A stretch of DNA of 44,946 nt, taken from the NCBI GenBank assembly GCA_019421345.1, contig JAHZFL010000017.1:1-44946 (forward strand). The letters run 5' to 3'. Source of the DNA: Roseburia sp. GTDB taxonomy: Bacteria; Bacillota; Clostridia; Lachnospirales; Lachnospiraceae. Made by a program: the position numbers and the translations under genes. Positions within the stretch are counted from its first letter, which is position 1. Each line of letters starts with the position of its first letter. Below the pieces are notes generated by a model that was not told where the DNA came from, ran no database searches, and was given only the letters and a program-made list of their open reading frames with translations. Below are positions 1 to 8,032 of the stretch, piece after piece.

Positions 1-182
1 AGAAGGTATTTTTACTATGGGGTATAGCAAAAACTATATATAATGTATTGGGGGTTTTTACAGGTATTATAATACCATGTCATACCAATTAAGTGTGCAC
101 AAACTTCACAATTTTTCATATTTATTTTTGTGCACCTTGTATACATCCATTTCCACCTCGATATGTCTGACGCGTTACACCT
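1..182. other. Intergenic region downstream of ftsH with two inverted repeats
   Basis: No coding sequence is supported here. A perfect 14-bp palindrome GGTATTATAATACC lies at 63-76 and contains TATAAT-like hexamers on both strands. A second inverted repeat has arms TGTGCACAAA (about 93-102) and TTTGTGCACC (about 128-137). The arms are 25 bp apart and AT-rich between, and no clear T-tract follows on the ftsH side, so this is not a convincing terminator. It may be an operator or promoter region for a gene left of the window. Confidence 0.35.
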
Positions 183-2018
183 TTAGCCCTCAAACAGAGC
201 TTCAAACTCCTTTTGTCCGATCTTTTCCTTCTCCAGCAAAAGCTCTGCACAGGCATCCAGCGCCTTACGATGCATCGTGATCAGCTCCCTTGCCTTTTCA
301 TAGCATTCATCAATAATACGCTTGATCTCTTTATCAATCTCCGTCGCCACATTCTCGCCGTAGCCTCTTGTATGTGCCAAGTCTCTGCCGATAAATACCT
401 CGTCATCATCATTGTCATAGCAGATCAATCCGATATTGTCTGACATACCGTACTTTGTCACCATTGCCTTGGCAAGTCTTGTCGCCTGCTTAATGTCCTG
501 CGACGCTCCGGTCGTTATATCGTCAAAAACCAGTTCCTCCGCCACGCGTCCACCGAGTGAAACGATAATATCCTGTATCATCTTCCCTCTCGTATTAAAC
601 ATATCGTCACGCTCCGGCAGCGGCATCGTATAGCCGGCAGCTCCGGCGCCCGTCGGAATAATGGATACTGAATACACAGGTCCTACATCCGGCAGCACAT
701 GGAATAGGATTGCGTGCCCCGCCTCGTGGAACGCAGTGATACGCTTTTCTTTGTCCGAGATAATGCGGCTCTTTTTCTCTGCTCCGATTCCAACCTTGAC
801 AAACGACTTCTTAATATCCTCCTGCACGATGAATGCGCGGTCATCCTTTGCCGCGACGATTGCCGCCTCATTGAGCAGGTTCTCCAAATCCGCTCCGGTA
901 AACCCTGCCGTTGTCTGCGCAATCTGCTTTAGATCAACGTCATCGCCCAGAGGCTTATTTTTTGCGTGAACCGCAAGAATTTCTTCCCTTCCGCCTACGT
1001 CGGGGCGTCCGACATGCACCTTACGGTCAAAGCGTCCCGGACGCATGATCGCGGGATCTAAAATATCCACGCGGTTTGTCGCCGCCATCACGATAATTCC
1101 CTCGTTGACGCCAAAGCCGTCCATCTCGACAAGCATCTGGTTTAAGGTCTGCTCCCGCTCGTCATGACCGCCGCCCATCCCGGTGCCGCGCCGTCTCGCC
1201 ACGGCATCAATCTCGTCGATAAAAACAATACAAGGCGCGTTCTTTTTCGCCTCCTCAAATAGATCCCTCACGCGGGACGCGCCGACACCGACGAACATCT
1301 CGACAAAATCGGAGCCGGAAATACTAAAGAACGGAACGCCCGCCTCCCCTGCAATCGCCTTTGCAAGCAGCGTCTTTCCCGTTCCGGGAGGTCCCACCAA
1401 AAGCACTCCCTTTGGAATCCTTGCGCCAAGCTTCGTATACTTTCCCGGTGCACGCAGGAAATCAACGATTTCCTCCAGCTCTTCCTTTTCCTCCCGCAAT
1501 CCCGCTACCTTTGCAAAGGTGATGCGCTTTGCCGGATCATCCGTCATGAGCTTTGCACGGCTTTTTCCGAAATTCATCATCCGCGCGCTTCCGCCTCCCC
1601 CGGAATTGGAAACTGTCTGATTGCTCATGATGATAAAAAAGATAAAAACCGTCGCAAACATGATCAGATACGGAAGCATCGACACAAGCCAGCTCTCTGC
1701 CGGAGGATTTTCCACGGTATAACCTATGAATTTCTGCTGGCGCAAATAAGCCTCGACCTCACGAACGTCATTGACTGCCAACTGATTTGCAGAACCATCC
1801 TTAAAGGTAATATAAATATTTCCGGTCGGCACCTCTCCGCGGTTCGGAACGATCGTAACCCCGGCGACATCCCCGCCCTCCAGCGCCTTCTCAAACGCCG
1901 CACGCGTATAATCATTGACCGAGGTGTTCCCATCCATCCAGTACCAGATACCGACAACTGCCAGTATCAGCAGCAGATAAATGCCAAATCCTTTGTAACT
2001 GTTCTTTTTTGTATTCAA
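183..2018 (-). CDS. ftsH: ATP-dependent zinc metalloprotease FtsH
   Basis: Membrane-anchored AAA+ protease that extracts and degrades membrane and short-lived cytoplasmic proteins as a hexamer. The 611-residue protein has a first membrane segment at about 11-28, an extracytoplasmic domain to about 105, and a second membrane segment at about 110-132. The AAA module shows Walker A GPPGTGKT (209-216), Walker B VFIDEID (265-271) and the second region of homology with the arginine finger (314-332). The peptidase M41 domain carries the zinc site HEAGH (431-435) and the third metal ligand D508 in ASQDIKQAT. Length is typical. The start is TTG, chosen because AGGAG sits 7 nt upstream and the first membrane segment follows at once. 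It is the last gene of the conserved spoIIE-tilS-hpt-ftsH run, 16 nt after hpt. Confidence 0.98.
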   Translation of the reverse strand: MNTKKNSYKGFGIYLLLILAVVGIWYWMDGNTSVNDYTRAAFEKALEGGDVAGVTIVPNRGEVPTGNIYITFKDGSANQLAVNDVREVEAYLRQQKFIGYTVENPPAESWLVSMLPYLIMFATVFIFFIIMSNQTVSNSGGGGSARMMNFGKSRAKLMTDDPAKRITFAKVAGLREEKEELEEIVDFLRAPGKYTKLGARIPKGVLLVGPPGTGKTLLAKAIAGEAGVPFFSISGSDFVEMFVGVGASRVRDLFEEAKKNAPCIVFIDEIDAVARRRGTGMGGGHDEREQTLNQMLVEMDGFGVNEGIIVMAATNRVDILDPAIMRPGRFDRKVHVGRPDVGGREEILAVHAKNKPLGDDVDLKQIAQTTAGFTGADLENLLNEAAIVAAKDDRAFIVQEDIKKSFVKVGIGAEKKSRIISDKEKRITAFHEAGHAILFHVLPDVGPVYSVSIIPTGAGAAGYTMPLPERDDMFNTRGKMIQDIIVSLGGRVAEELVFDDITTGASQDIKQATRLAKAMVTKYGMSDNIGLICYDNDDDEVFIGRDLAHTRGYGENVATEIDKEIKRIIDECYEKARELITMHRKALDACAELLLEKEKIGQKEFEALFEG

Positions 2019-2034
2019 TTTGTTTCTCCTTTAT

Positions 2035-2565
2035 TTATTCCTCTATCTCAACAAATCCAATATACGGCAGATTCCGGTATTTTTGGTCATAATCAAGTCC
2101 ATAGCCGACGACAAACTCATCGGGTATCTCAAAGCCGACATAATCGACCGCTACGTCTACCACTCTGCGCTCCGGCTTATCCAGCAGCGTACACAGTCTT
2201 AAGCTCTTTGGATTTCTTGTTTTCAAATTTTCCAATAAATAGCTTAAAGTTCTTCCCGAATCAATAATATCCTCAATGACTACAACGTTTTTCCCCTCGA
2301 TACTCGTTCCAAGATCCTGCACGATACGCACCACGCCGCTCGACGTTGTACCCGCTCCATAGCTGGAAACCGACATAAATTCAAGCTCTACCGGAGAGGT
2401 AATGCGCTTTGCCAATTCACAGGTAAAAAATACCGATCCCTTCAAGATACAAATCAGACATACCGGTTCCTCCCCGTACGTCTCACTGATCATAGCTCCC
2501 AGCTCCCTGATTCTGTTTCCAATCTGTTCCTCTGTCAGATATACCTGAATATTCTTGATCTTCAC
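2035..2565 (-). CDS. hpt: Hypoxanthine-guanine phosphoribosyltransferase
   Basis: Purine salvage enzyme that makes IMP and GMP from hypoxanthine or guanine and PRPP. At 176 residues it has the usual family length. The PRPP-binding motif VVVIEDIIDSGRTL lies at about 94-107, and the C-terminal VDYVGFEIPDEFVVGYGLDY segment is typical of bacterial HPRT. The start is GTG, supported by GGAGG 8 nt upstream. The start lies 83 nt inside the 3' end of tilS, so the two genes overlap in different frames and are probably coupled. In Bacillus the same tilS-hpt-ftsH order is conserved, and HPRT and TilS there activate ftsH expression; that role is only inferred here. Confidence 0.97.
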   Translation of the reverse strand: MKIKNIQVYLTEEQIGNRIRELGAMISETYGEEPVCLICILKGSVFFTCELAKRITSPVELEFMSVSSYGAGTTSSGVVRIVQDLGTSIEGKNVVVIEDIIDSGRTLSYLLENLKTRNPKSLRLCTLLDKPERRVVDVAVDYVGFEIPDEFVVGYGLDYDQKYRNLPYIGFVEIEE

Positions 2566-3994
2566 AATAGCTTCCTCCGCTTATCTGTACTTCTAAAATC
2601 CTTTTCGTATTCGGACCGATCCTGCAGTCTGCACTTATACGCCCTCCGACCACCCAGAGCACATGCGCGCCCTCTGTCAAAAGCCAAATCTCATCGCGCC
2701 TGCTGCGCGCAAGCTTCTGATCGATAAAATATTCCTTGAGCTTTTTTCTATGCCCCTCCCCGTCAATCGTCAGATAATCACCGGCTGCACGCTTCCGAAA
2801 TTGCATACTTCCTTTTATTTTATCATAATCAAGTAGTTTCGTATACGTTTTTTTATGAATTTTCTCTATTTCTGCCTGAAAATTACGGATACGCATCCGC
2901 AGGCTGCCGTCCGAGAGGTCTAAAACATACCATTCCCCAGCGGCAAGCTCCTCCAGATTCCTGCATGCAATGCGAAACACGGACTGTTCCTGCCGCTCCT
3001 CTTTTTCCTTGGAAAGTACCACTCCCTCATAGACACGCTCCGCAAAAAGCCCATACGGCAGCGACGCCCACCGCCCCGCCTGCAGCCCCCATAGTTTCTC
3101 GACCGCCTTCACATGCACGCTTCCGATGTCTCTGCTGCTGCCTGCCGCCTTCTTGATCGCGTGATGCAAAACAGTCTGACGCAAAACGGCAGGATATTCT
3201 TCAAACAATGCACAGCCGATCACACAGCCGCCTTCCCTCCATATACAAGTCTCCCTTTCGATGCGTTCTGCTTCCTTGTCCAAATAATCCGAAAGTCCGG
3301 CAAGCTGCATGGCTGCCTGCGCCAGATGCACGGATGCCTTACGGTTGACTTTGGCAAGCTGCGGCAATATCTCATGACGGATGCAATTTCTGCTGTATGC
3401 GGTATCCTCATTTGTCTCGTCCATCCGAAATCCTGTATGCCGCTCCCCAAGATATGCCTCAATCTCCTCCCGCGTCGCACAAAGCAGCGGGCGGATCAGC
3501 GTCAGACCTCCCTCTGCCTCTCTGCTTGCGCGGATACCTCCAAGCCCCCGTACCCCGCTGCCGCGCGCAAGCCAAAGGAGCAATGTCTCGGCATTATCAT
3601 CCGCATGGTGCGCAAGCGCAAGCTTTTTGTCCGTTCCCGTATGCGCTCGTGCAGCGTGCGCAAAGCATTCATACCGCAGTCTGCGCGCCGCCTCCTCGAT
3701 CCCCATACGATGCTCTCTTGCATACGCCGGCACATCGACCGCATAGGTTTTACAGACAACGCCATGCTCTTTGCAGAACGCCTCCGTAAATTTTGCATCC
3801 TCCCTGCTCGCCTTCCCACGGATTCCATGCTCGATATGCACTGCCTCCAATGAAAAATCACAGCTTTTTTGATATTCCAGCAAAAGCAGCAGCAGACACA
3901 CGGAATCTGCCCCGCCAGATATGCCTGCCAGCACAAAATCACCCTGCCGTATCAGCTTCTGTTCTTCGATCCACGCAAATATTTTCTCTTTCAT
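2483..3994 (-). CDS. tilS: tRNA(Ile) lysidine synthase TilS
   Basis: ATP-dependent enzyme that converts C34 of tRNA-Ile2 to lysidine, changing both codon and charging specificity; essential in most bacteria. From the chosen ATG the protein has 503 residues. The N-type PP-loop motif SGGADS is at 26-31, followed by VHIEHGIRG and HHADDNAETLL typical of TilS, and a C-terminal TilS substrate-binding region with RKRAAGDY. The frame is open a further 23 codons upstream, but the internal ATG is preferred because a GGAG lies 7 nt before it and the protein then starts just before the PP-loop as in the family. It starts 40 nt after spoIIE and its 3' end overlaps hpt by 83 nt. Confidence 0.95.
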   Translation of the reverse strand: MKEKIFAWIEEQKLIRQGDFVLAGISGGADSVCLLLLLLEYQKSCDFSLEAVHIEHGIRGKASREDAKFTEAFCKEHGVVCKTYAVDVPAYAREHRMGIEEAARRLRYECFAHAARAHTGTDKKLALAHHADDNAETLLLWLARGSGVRGLGGIRASREAEGGLTLIRPLLCATREEIEAYLGERHTGFRMDETNEDTAYSRNCIRHEILPQLAKVNRKASVHLAQAAMQLAGLSDYLDKEAERIERETCIWREGGCVIGCALFEEYPAVLRQTVLHHAIKKAAGSSRDIGSVHVKAVEKLWGLQAGRWASLPYGLFAERVYEGVVLSKEKEERQEQSVFRIACRNLEELAAGEWYVLDLSDGSLRMRIRNFQAEIEKIHKKTYTKLLDYDKIKGSMQFRKRAAGDYLTIDGEGHRKKLKEYFIDQKLARSRRDEIWLLTEGAHVLWVVGGRISADCRIGPNTKRILEVQISGGSYCEDQEYSGISDRGTDWKQNQGAGSYDQ

Positions 3995-4034
3995 TGTATA
4001 CTCCGTCCCTGCCTCTGCGATGTTCTTGCGCCTC

Positions 4035-5876
4035 CTATGCCTTCTCCCAGATACAGGAGGCAAGCACCGTCATATCATCCGAAACCCTGCCGCCCGTAAA
4101 CAGCATCACCCGCTCCATGATTTTCTTTGCAAGAATCCCCGGATTATTCGTCTGAATGCTCTCAATAATTTCCTGCATCGTCTCCTCCGGCTTTGGCACA
4201 TGCAGATATTCTAGCACACCATCCGTCATCATGACAACAAAATCGCCGTTTTGAAGCTGTCTTTGACACTCCGCAATCTCAATCTGCGTCCTTGCGCCCA
4301 CCGGCAGATTCGCCGAGGTGATACACTGCACGCAATCGCCCCTTTTGATAAAGGTTGTCGCTGCGCCGATCTTATAAAAATCTGCCATTCCGCTGTAAAG
4401 GTCCAGCCGGCACAGATCGACCGTAGAATAAAGATCATTCTCCCCCTTCATCACCATCGCCGAATTCATCATACGGATTGCGGTTTCCACCGAAAACCCT
4501 GCCTCCAGAAATCGTTCTACCAGATCAAGTACCAGCTCGCTCTCCTTGCATGCCGTGCTGCCTGAACCCATTCCGTCCGAAAGCCCAAGCACCGTCGCAC
4601 CGCTCTCCAATTCCAGAAACGAAAAATTATCTCCCGATATTTGCGCGCCGTCCTTTTTCTGCCTCGCGATCCCCTGCACACTCCGAAAATGCGTATCCTC
4701 ATAAAAGGTAAACGCTGCGGGCTCCTTAGAGATAAAAGTCTTTGCATCGGACGCCGCCCGAAGCCTGCATCCGAGCACATTGCCGCTCGCCGCAAGAAGT
4801 GTCTTTACCCCGATGCAGCCGCCTCTGCGGCTCCTTACGGTAAGCTCCAGCTTTCTTCGTCCGTTGACACCCTCGATCAGATGCAGCTCCTCCACCACGA
4901 TCCCCTGCTCCTTTGCCCGATAGCGGATTTCTGCAAGCGCATATTTTTCCTGCGCGTCCAGCACGCGCTCCTCTTTGGCGCAGTCCTGCATGATGTACGC
5001 CATTGCGTCAAGCTGCTCCGCGATCACCTGACGGTTTTCCAGCAGACGGTTGTACCACGCGCGGTTTAAATGCACCCGCTCAAACACACGCACCGCTTCC
5101 TCTACCATATCCCTGCTTTTCACACAATATGGCTTTAACTGCTCCGCCGCCTCATCCTCCCGGATTCCGCCGTTCCAGATATTCGTGATCATGCCGGAGA
5201 GAACTGTATAAAGCGGAGCAGAATCTCTCTCCCAGCACAGCGCGCAGGAATCACAATTCGCACAGATTTTTCCGGTCAGCTCATTTTGGATCTGTCCAAG
5301 CTCCCCTGCGTCATACGCCTCCTTCCGATTGCTCATCGTATAAAAAACCTGTGACAGACCCTGAAACGATTCTGCATAACCGCGCAGCCGCTCCTCGTTG
5401 CCGCGCTCCTTCTTTTCTGCCTCCCGCGGCTCAAACCGCCAGTTCAGCACAAGATGCATCGCACGCCCAAGCAAAATCACCGCGCCACAAATAAAAACGC
5501 CTTCCAATATGACCGCCGCCATTTCCGGCTGATTTTTCCATTCCAACAGTCCGCCGGCAAAAGAAATAATGACCGTTGCGGCGGCAGACAAAAACGCCGC
5601 CATAACGGCGGGGCAGCCGCCATTTGCCCATTCGATCAGGCGGATCGCTCCCCACACCACCAAAAGCACCATCGCATATTTCACACCTGCAGTCAGCGGC
5701 ATAAACAGAAAAATTCCTATGTACATCATCCCCAGAAGCATCGGCGCGCTCACCTGCTCCAGATAGAGAGCCGCAAAGTATGCCGGCACTAAAGGGTAAC
5801 ATCCCATCACATTTAAACTGCACATAGCGCCTCCCGCCATGCAGAGTATCATTTGTCTGAGTCCTGTTTTTTTCAT
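4035..5876 (-). CDS. spoIIE: Stage II sporulation protein E, PP2C-type serine phosphatase
   Basis: In sporulating Firmicutes SpoIIE localises to the polar septum and dephosphorylates the anti-anti-sigma factor SpoIIAA to release sigma F. This 613-residue version has a hydrophobic N-terminal third with roughly five membrane segments (about 1-150), a cysteine-bearing linker (CANCDSCALC, about 205-215), and a C-terminal PP2C/SpoIIE phosphatase domain with LSDGMGSG near 430 and MTDGVLE near 550, the usual metal-binding aspartate positions. It is shorter than the Bacillus protein (827 residues, ten membrane segments), mostly in the membrane part. A Spo0A-type promoter lies about 50-85 bp upstream. 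The next gene is tilS, as in Bacillus. Confidence 0.95.
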   Translation of the reverse strand: MKKTGLRQMILCMAGGAMCSLNVMGCYPLVPAYFAALYLEQVSAPMLLGMMYIGIFLFMPLTAGVKYAMVLLVVWGAIRLIEWANGGCPAVMAAFLSAAATVIISFAGGLLEWKNQPEMAAVILEGVFICGAVILLGRAMHLVLNWRFEPREAEKKERGNEERLRGYAESFQGLSQVFYTMSNRKEAYDAGELGQIQNELTGKICANCDSCALCWERDSAPLYTVLSGMITNIWNGGIREDEAAEQLKPYCVKSRDMVEEAVRVFERVHLNRAWYNRLLENRQVIAEQLDAMAYIMQDCAKEERVLDAQEKYALAEIRYRAKEQGIVVEELHLIEGVNGRRKLELTVRSRRGGCIGVKTLLAASGNVLGCRLRAASDAKTFISKEPAAFTFYEDTHFRSVQGIARQKKDGAQISGDNFSFLELESGATVLGLSDGMGSGSTACKESELVLDLVERFLEAGFSVETAIRMMNSAMVMKGENDLYSTVDLCRLDLYSGMADFYKIGAATTFIKRGDCVQCITSANLPVGARTQIEIAECQRQLQNGDFVVMMTDGVLEYLHVPKPEETMQEIIESIQTNNPGILAKKIMERVMLFTGGRVSDDMTVLASCIWEKA

Positions 5877-5927
5877 TGCTCCATCTTTCCTTCCTTCTAG
5901 CGTTCCGCCTCACGGCGAACGCCTTAG

Positions 5928-5961
5928 ATTATAGGTTTTGTCCCCAAAAATCTTTGTCAAA
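5928..5961 (-). promoter_or_regulatory. spoIIE promoter with Spo0A box and 21-bp spacer
   Basis: On the minus strand TTGACA (5955-5960) and TATAAT (5928-5933) are both perfect but 21 bp apart. The -35 is embedded in TTTGACAAA (5953-5961), the reverse complement of TTTGTCAAA, a perfect match to the 0A box TTTGTCRAA. A second near-match with one mismatch lies upstream at 5986-5994. Known Spo0A-activated sigma-A promoters of spoIIE and spoIIG in Bacillus have this same over-long spacer with a 0A box over the -35. An imperfect hairpin (5901-5920) lies in the untranslated leader. Confidence 0.8.
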
Positions 5962-6070
5962 GGATGGAACGATTTTGAAAAACTTTTCGCCAAAATTTCT
6001 ATTCGCTTGTCTATTTCAGGGAATTTGAAGATGCTGATGCTTTTTAAGAAATTCATTTCCCCTATAAAGT

Positions 6071-6102
6071 AAAAAGGGAGGAATCCTCGACCGGATCCCC
6101 CC
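6071..6102 (-). terminator. Intrinsic terminator after divIC
   Basis: Minus-strand RNA forms a stem from GGGGGGATCC (6102-6093) and GGATTCCTCCC (6086-6076) with a six-base loop, followed by five T and more T-rich sequence. It abuts the divIC stop codon and separates divIC from the independently promoted spoIIE. Confidence 0.75.
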
Positions 6103-6103
6103 T

Positions 6104-6403
6104 CTATTCTTCCTTGAAGATAATCTCATTCTCATAAGTCAGTCCAAGCTTGCTCTTAGCAACATCCTCAATATATTCATTGGACTGCGTATAAGTCTCA
6201 TATTGCTCAAGCTCCTTCTGCCTTGCCAGTTCTTCCTCAAGCTGCTGTTCGAGCTTTGTCTGCTGCCTCGCATACTCCTGATCCTTCCGGTAAATCCGCA
6301 CGATCTGAACAGACATAACGACAACAAATGCCGCCAAAATCAAGCTGATCCACATTTTCCCCGTCCGGTTGCTATCTTTTCTTGTCCTCTTTCCTGCCGC
6401 CAT
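6104..6403 (-). CDS. divIC: Septum formation initiator DivIC/FtsB family
   Basis: Small bitopic division protein of the DivIC/FtsB family; such proteins join FtsL and DivIB/FtsQ at the septum and help activate peptidoglycan synthesis. The 99 residues comprise a basic cytoplasmic tail, one membrane helix (about 18-38), an extracytoplasmic coiled coil rich in Q, E and L (about 40-68), and the conserved C-terminal EDVAKSKLGL...ENEIIF block. GAGG lies about 8 nt before the ATG. It follows yabQ by 19 nt and is closed by an intrinsic terminator. Position between yabQ and spoIIE matches Bacillus divIC; the S1-domain gene yabR found there is absent. Confidence 0.9.
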   Translation of the reverse strand: MAAGKRTRKDSNRTGKMWISLILAAFVVVMSVQIVRIYRKDQEYARQQTKLEQQLEEELARQKELEQYETYTQSNEYIEDVAKSKLGLTYENEIIFKEE

Positions 6404-6422
6404 ATCTGTTTCCTCATTCCGC

Positions 6423-6875
6423 TCATCGTTTACATAAACCTATTCTAACCGCTCTTAACAGCTTTTTCAATTCCTTTTTCAAAAATTGTCCGCCTTTTTT
6501 CCCTGCACGCAGTCCGGGTCCGAACAATCTTCCAAATACCTTCTGCAAAAACCACAGCACCTTTTTGAGTACCAGCACATGAATGGAAATAATATAACGG
6601 CTCAACAGCAGGTAATAAAGCAGCATACCGATTCCAAGACCAAGCAGTGCAAACCCACGCACCCTGCCGTCGTTTTCCCGGTAAAGCATGACAAAGACCG
6701 TCCCCGTGCACACCAGCCAGTAGAAAAAGTCCTCGACGCCGATCGCAATATTCCCATGCGGCAGGATTCTGCGAAAAATACGCAGACTGTCATAAAACAG
6801 AAATAACCCGGCGCCCACCAGAATCGAAATTCCAAACAGCACCGCTTCATGCCCGATCGTTTCACTTACCGCCAT
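6423..6875 (-). CDS. yabQ: Spore cortex biosynthesis membrane protein YabQ
   Basis: Sporulation membrane protein needed for cortex formation in Bacillus; it localises to the membranes around the forespore, and its biochemical role is not known. The 150-residue protein has about four hydrophobic stretches (near 12-30, 46-65, 72-92 and 95-110) and the YabQ family signature FYDSLRIFRRILPH near 28-41. The basic C-terminal tail is rich in lysine and arginine. Its ATG directly follows the yabP stop codon with no gap, so translation is probably coupled; the AAGG upstream is weak. Confidence 0.9.
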   Translation of the reverse strand: MAVSETIGHEAVLFGISILVGAGLFLFYDSLRIFRRILPHGNIAIGVEDFFYWLVCTGTVFVMLYRENDGRVRGFALLGLGIGMLLYYLLLSRYIISIHVLVLKKVLWFLQKVFGRLFGPGLRAGKKGGQFLKKELKKLLRAVRIGLCKR

Positions 6876-7166
6876 CTACTTAAACAGCCTTCCCAGCAAA
6901 GATTCCGCATGCTTGCCGACGCTCTTTACCTCAGAATATGTAAGGGAGTCAATGCGTCCTTCAATATCTACCTCCCCTTTTTCCAGACTCAGACGATTTA
7001 CATGAAGATCATGGCCCTTGATCAAAAGCATTCCAAGCTCCGTCTCTAACAAAATCTCTCCCACATCAAAGGACAGCACATCCACAACTCCGCTGAATGC
7101 CCCACTCTTTCTGTTGGAGATCAATACCTTATGCGATTTTGCCGCACCGTTTCCTCTTTCTTCCAT
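6876..7166 (-). CDS. yabP: Sporulation protein YabP
   Basis: Small soluble protein of the YabP/YqfC family, required for cortex assembly in Bacillus and made in the mother cell. At 96 residues it has the usual length, with the conserved core KVLISNRKSGAFSGVVDVLSFD and the LLIKGHDLHVNRLSLEKG block. Its Shine-Dalgarno GGAGG lies in the 3' arm of a hairpin that also looks like the rqcP terminator, so its translation or transcription may be gated. It abuts yabQ. Confidence 0.92.
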   Translation of the reverse strand: MEERGNGAAKSHKVLISNRKSGAFSGVVDVLSFDVGEILLETELGMLLIKGHDLHVNRLSLEKGEVDIEGRIDSLTYSEVKSVGKHAESLLGRLFK

Positions 7167-7207
7167 AAAAAAATACCTCCGCTCACTATAATATATGGGA
7201 GGTATTT
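7167..7207 (-). terminator. Terminator-like hairpin carrying the yabP Shine-Dalgarno
   Basis: Minus-strand arms AAATACCTCC (7207-7198) and GGAGGTATTT (7180-7171) are perfectly complementary over 10 bp, with a 17-nt AT-rich loop, and run into seven T that end at the yabP ATG. The GGAGG of the 3' arm is the yabP ribosome binding site, 9 nt from its ATG, so the folded form would both end rqcP transcription and mask the site. The loop contains CATATATT, which resembles a sigma-E -10 element. Confidence 0.7.
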
Positions 7208-7211
7208 CCTT

Positions 7212-7454
7212 TTATGCCAGGTATTCAAATAAATCCTTTGCTTCTTCCTTCTTTGTCGTATCCAAAAGCGCCAGCACGCGCACCTTGACTGTTTTTGTCC
7301 CAAAACCGATCTCAATGACATCCCCAACCTTAACAGTCGCAGACGCCTTTGCCGGCTTGCCGTTGACAGATACGCGTCCCGCGTCGCATGCCTCGTTTGC
7401 GACCGTACGGCGCTTGATCAGGCGCGATACCTTTAAAAATTTATCAAGTCTCAT
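7212..7454 (-). CDS. rqcP: S4-domain RNA-binding protein RqcP
   Basis: Small S4-domain protein (YabO/Hsp15 family). RqcP works with RqcH on stalled 50S subunits in poly-alanine tailing of nascent chains. The 80 residues begin MRLDKFLKVSRLIKRRT, the family start, and contain the RVSVNGKPAKAS S4 core and DTTKKEEA near the C terminus. The frame is open 36 codons further upstream, but the family start fixes the ATG at 7454; an ATG two codons earlier (7460) is also possible because AGGA lies 6 nt before it. Its position between hup and yabP matches Bacillus. Confidence 0.9.
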   Translation of the reverse strand: MRLDKFLKVSRLIKRRTVANEACDAGRVSVNGKPAKASATVKVGDVIEIGFGTKTVKVRVLALLDTTKKEEAKDLFEYLA

Positions 7455-7611
7455 CTGCATTTCCTTTCCTAAGCCCTTCGCCAAACAACCGATGCGCTCC
7501 TGTTCTCTTGCCTTTGTACCGGCAGCGGATGCCGCATCAAACACGTCACCCGTTATTTGCAAAAAGTGGATTCCGACAAACGAAACCCACCTGTTCTATG
7601 CTCAATATTGC

Positions 7612-7887
7612 CTAAGCGTTTACCAGATCCTTTAAAGCCTTTCCTGCCTTAAACTTCGGAGACTTGGAAGCCGGGATTGGCATCTCCTTACCAGTCTGCG
7701 GATTTCTTCCTGTTCTGGCTGCTCTCTCAGATACCTCAAAGGTTCCGAATCCAACTAACTGAATCTTCTCACCCTTCTTCAATTCCTCTGCAACGACGTC
7801 CGTAAAAGCCTTTAATGCCGCCTCTGCGTCCTTCTTGCTTAATTCTGTTCTCTCAGCCATTGCCGCAACCAACTCTGCTTTGTTCAT
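7612..7887 (-). CDS. hup: DNA-binding protein HU
   Basis: Histone-like nucleoid protein that binds and bends DNA as a dimer. The 91 residues start MNKAELVAAMAERT and contain the signature VGFGTFEVSERAARTGRNPQTG and the DNA-binding arm RNPQTGKEMPIPASK. GAGGAGG lies upstream of the chosen ATG; the frame runs on upstream but nothing there resembles HU. A strong promoter (TTGACA, 17 bp, TATAAA) precedes it, as expected for an abundant protein. Confidence 0.97.
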   Translation of the reverse strand: MNKAELVAAMAERTELSKKDAEAALKAFTDVVAEELKKGEKIQLVGFGTFEVSERAARTGRNPQTGKEMPIPASKSPKFKAGKALKDLVNA

Positions 7888-7961
7888 GATAAAAGTTCCT
7901 CCTCTGGGTTTGCATAATAAATAACAGCCGATATTTTGCACTCTCAAAATATCTATCACTA

Positions 7962-7990
7962 TTTATACTTGCTTTTATCACGTTTGTCAA
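7962..7990 (-). promoter_or_regulatory. hup promoter (sigma-A type)
   Basis: Minus-strand TTGACA (7985-7990) and TATAAA (7962-7967) are separated by 17 bp, about 75 bp before the hup start codon. Confidence 0.7.
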
Positions 7991-8032
7991 GGAAAATCCG
8001 CATTTTTAAAGCATTTTAAGACATTTCGCGGT

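Noticed and set aside
3113..3853. 246-codon plus-strand open frame inside tilS
   Set aside because: It runs antisense to a well-supported gene, has no ribosome binding site and a composition typical of an antisense shadow frame.
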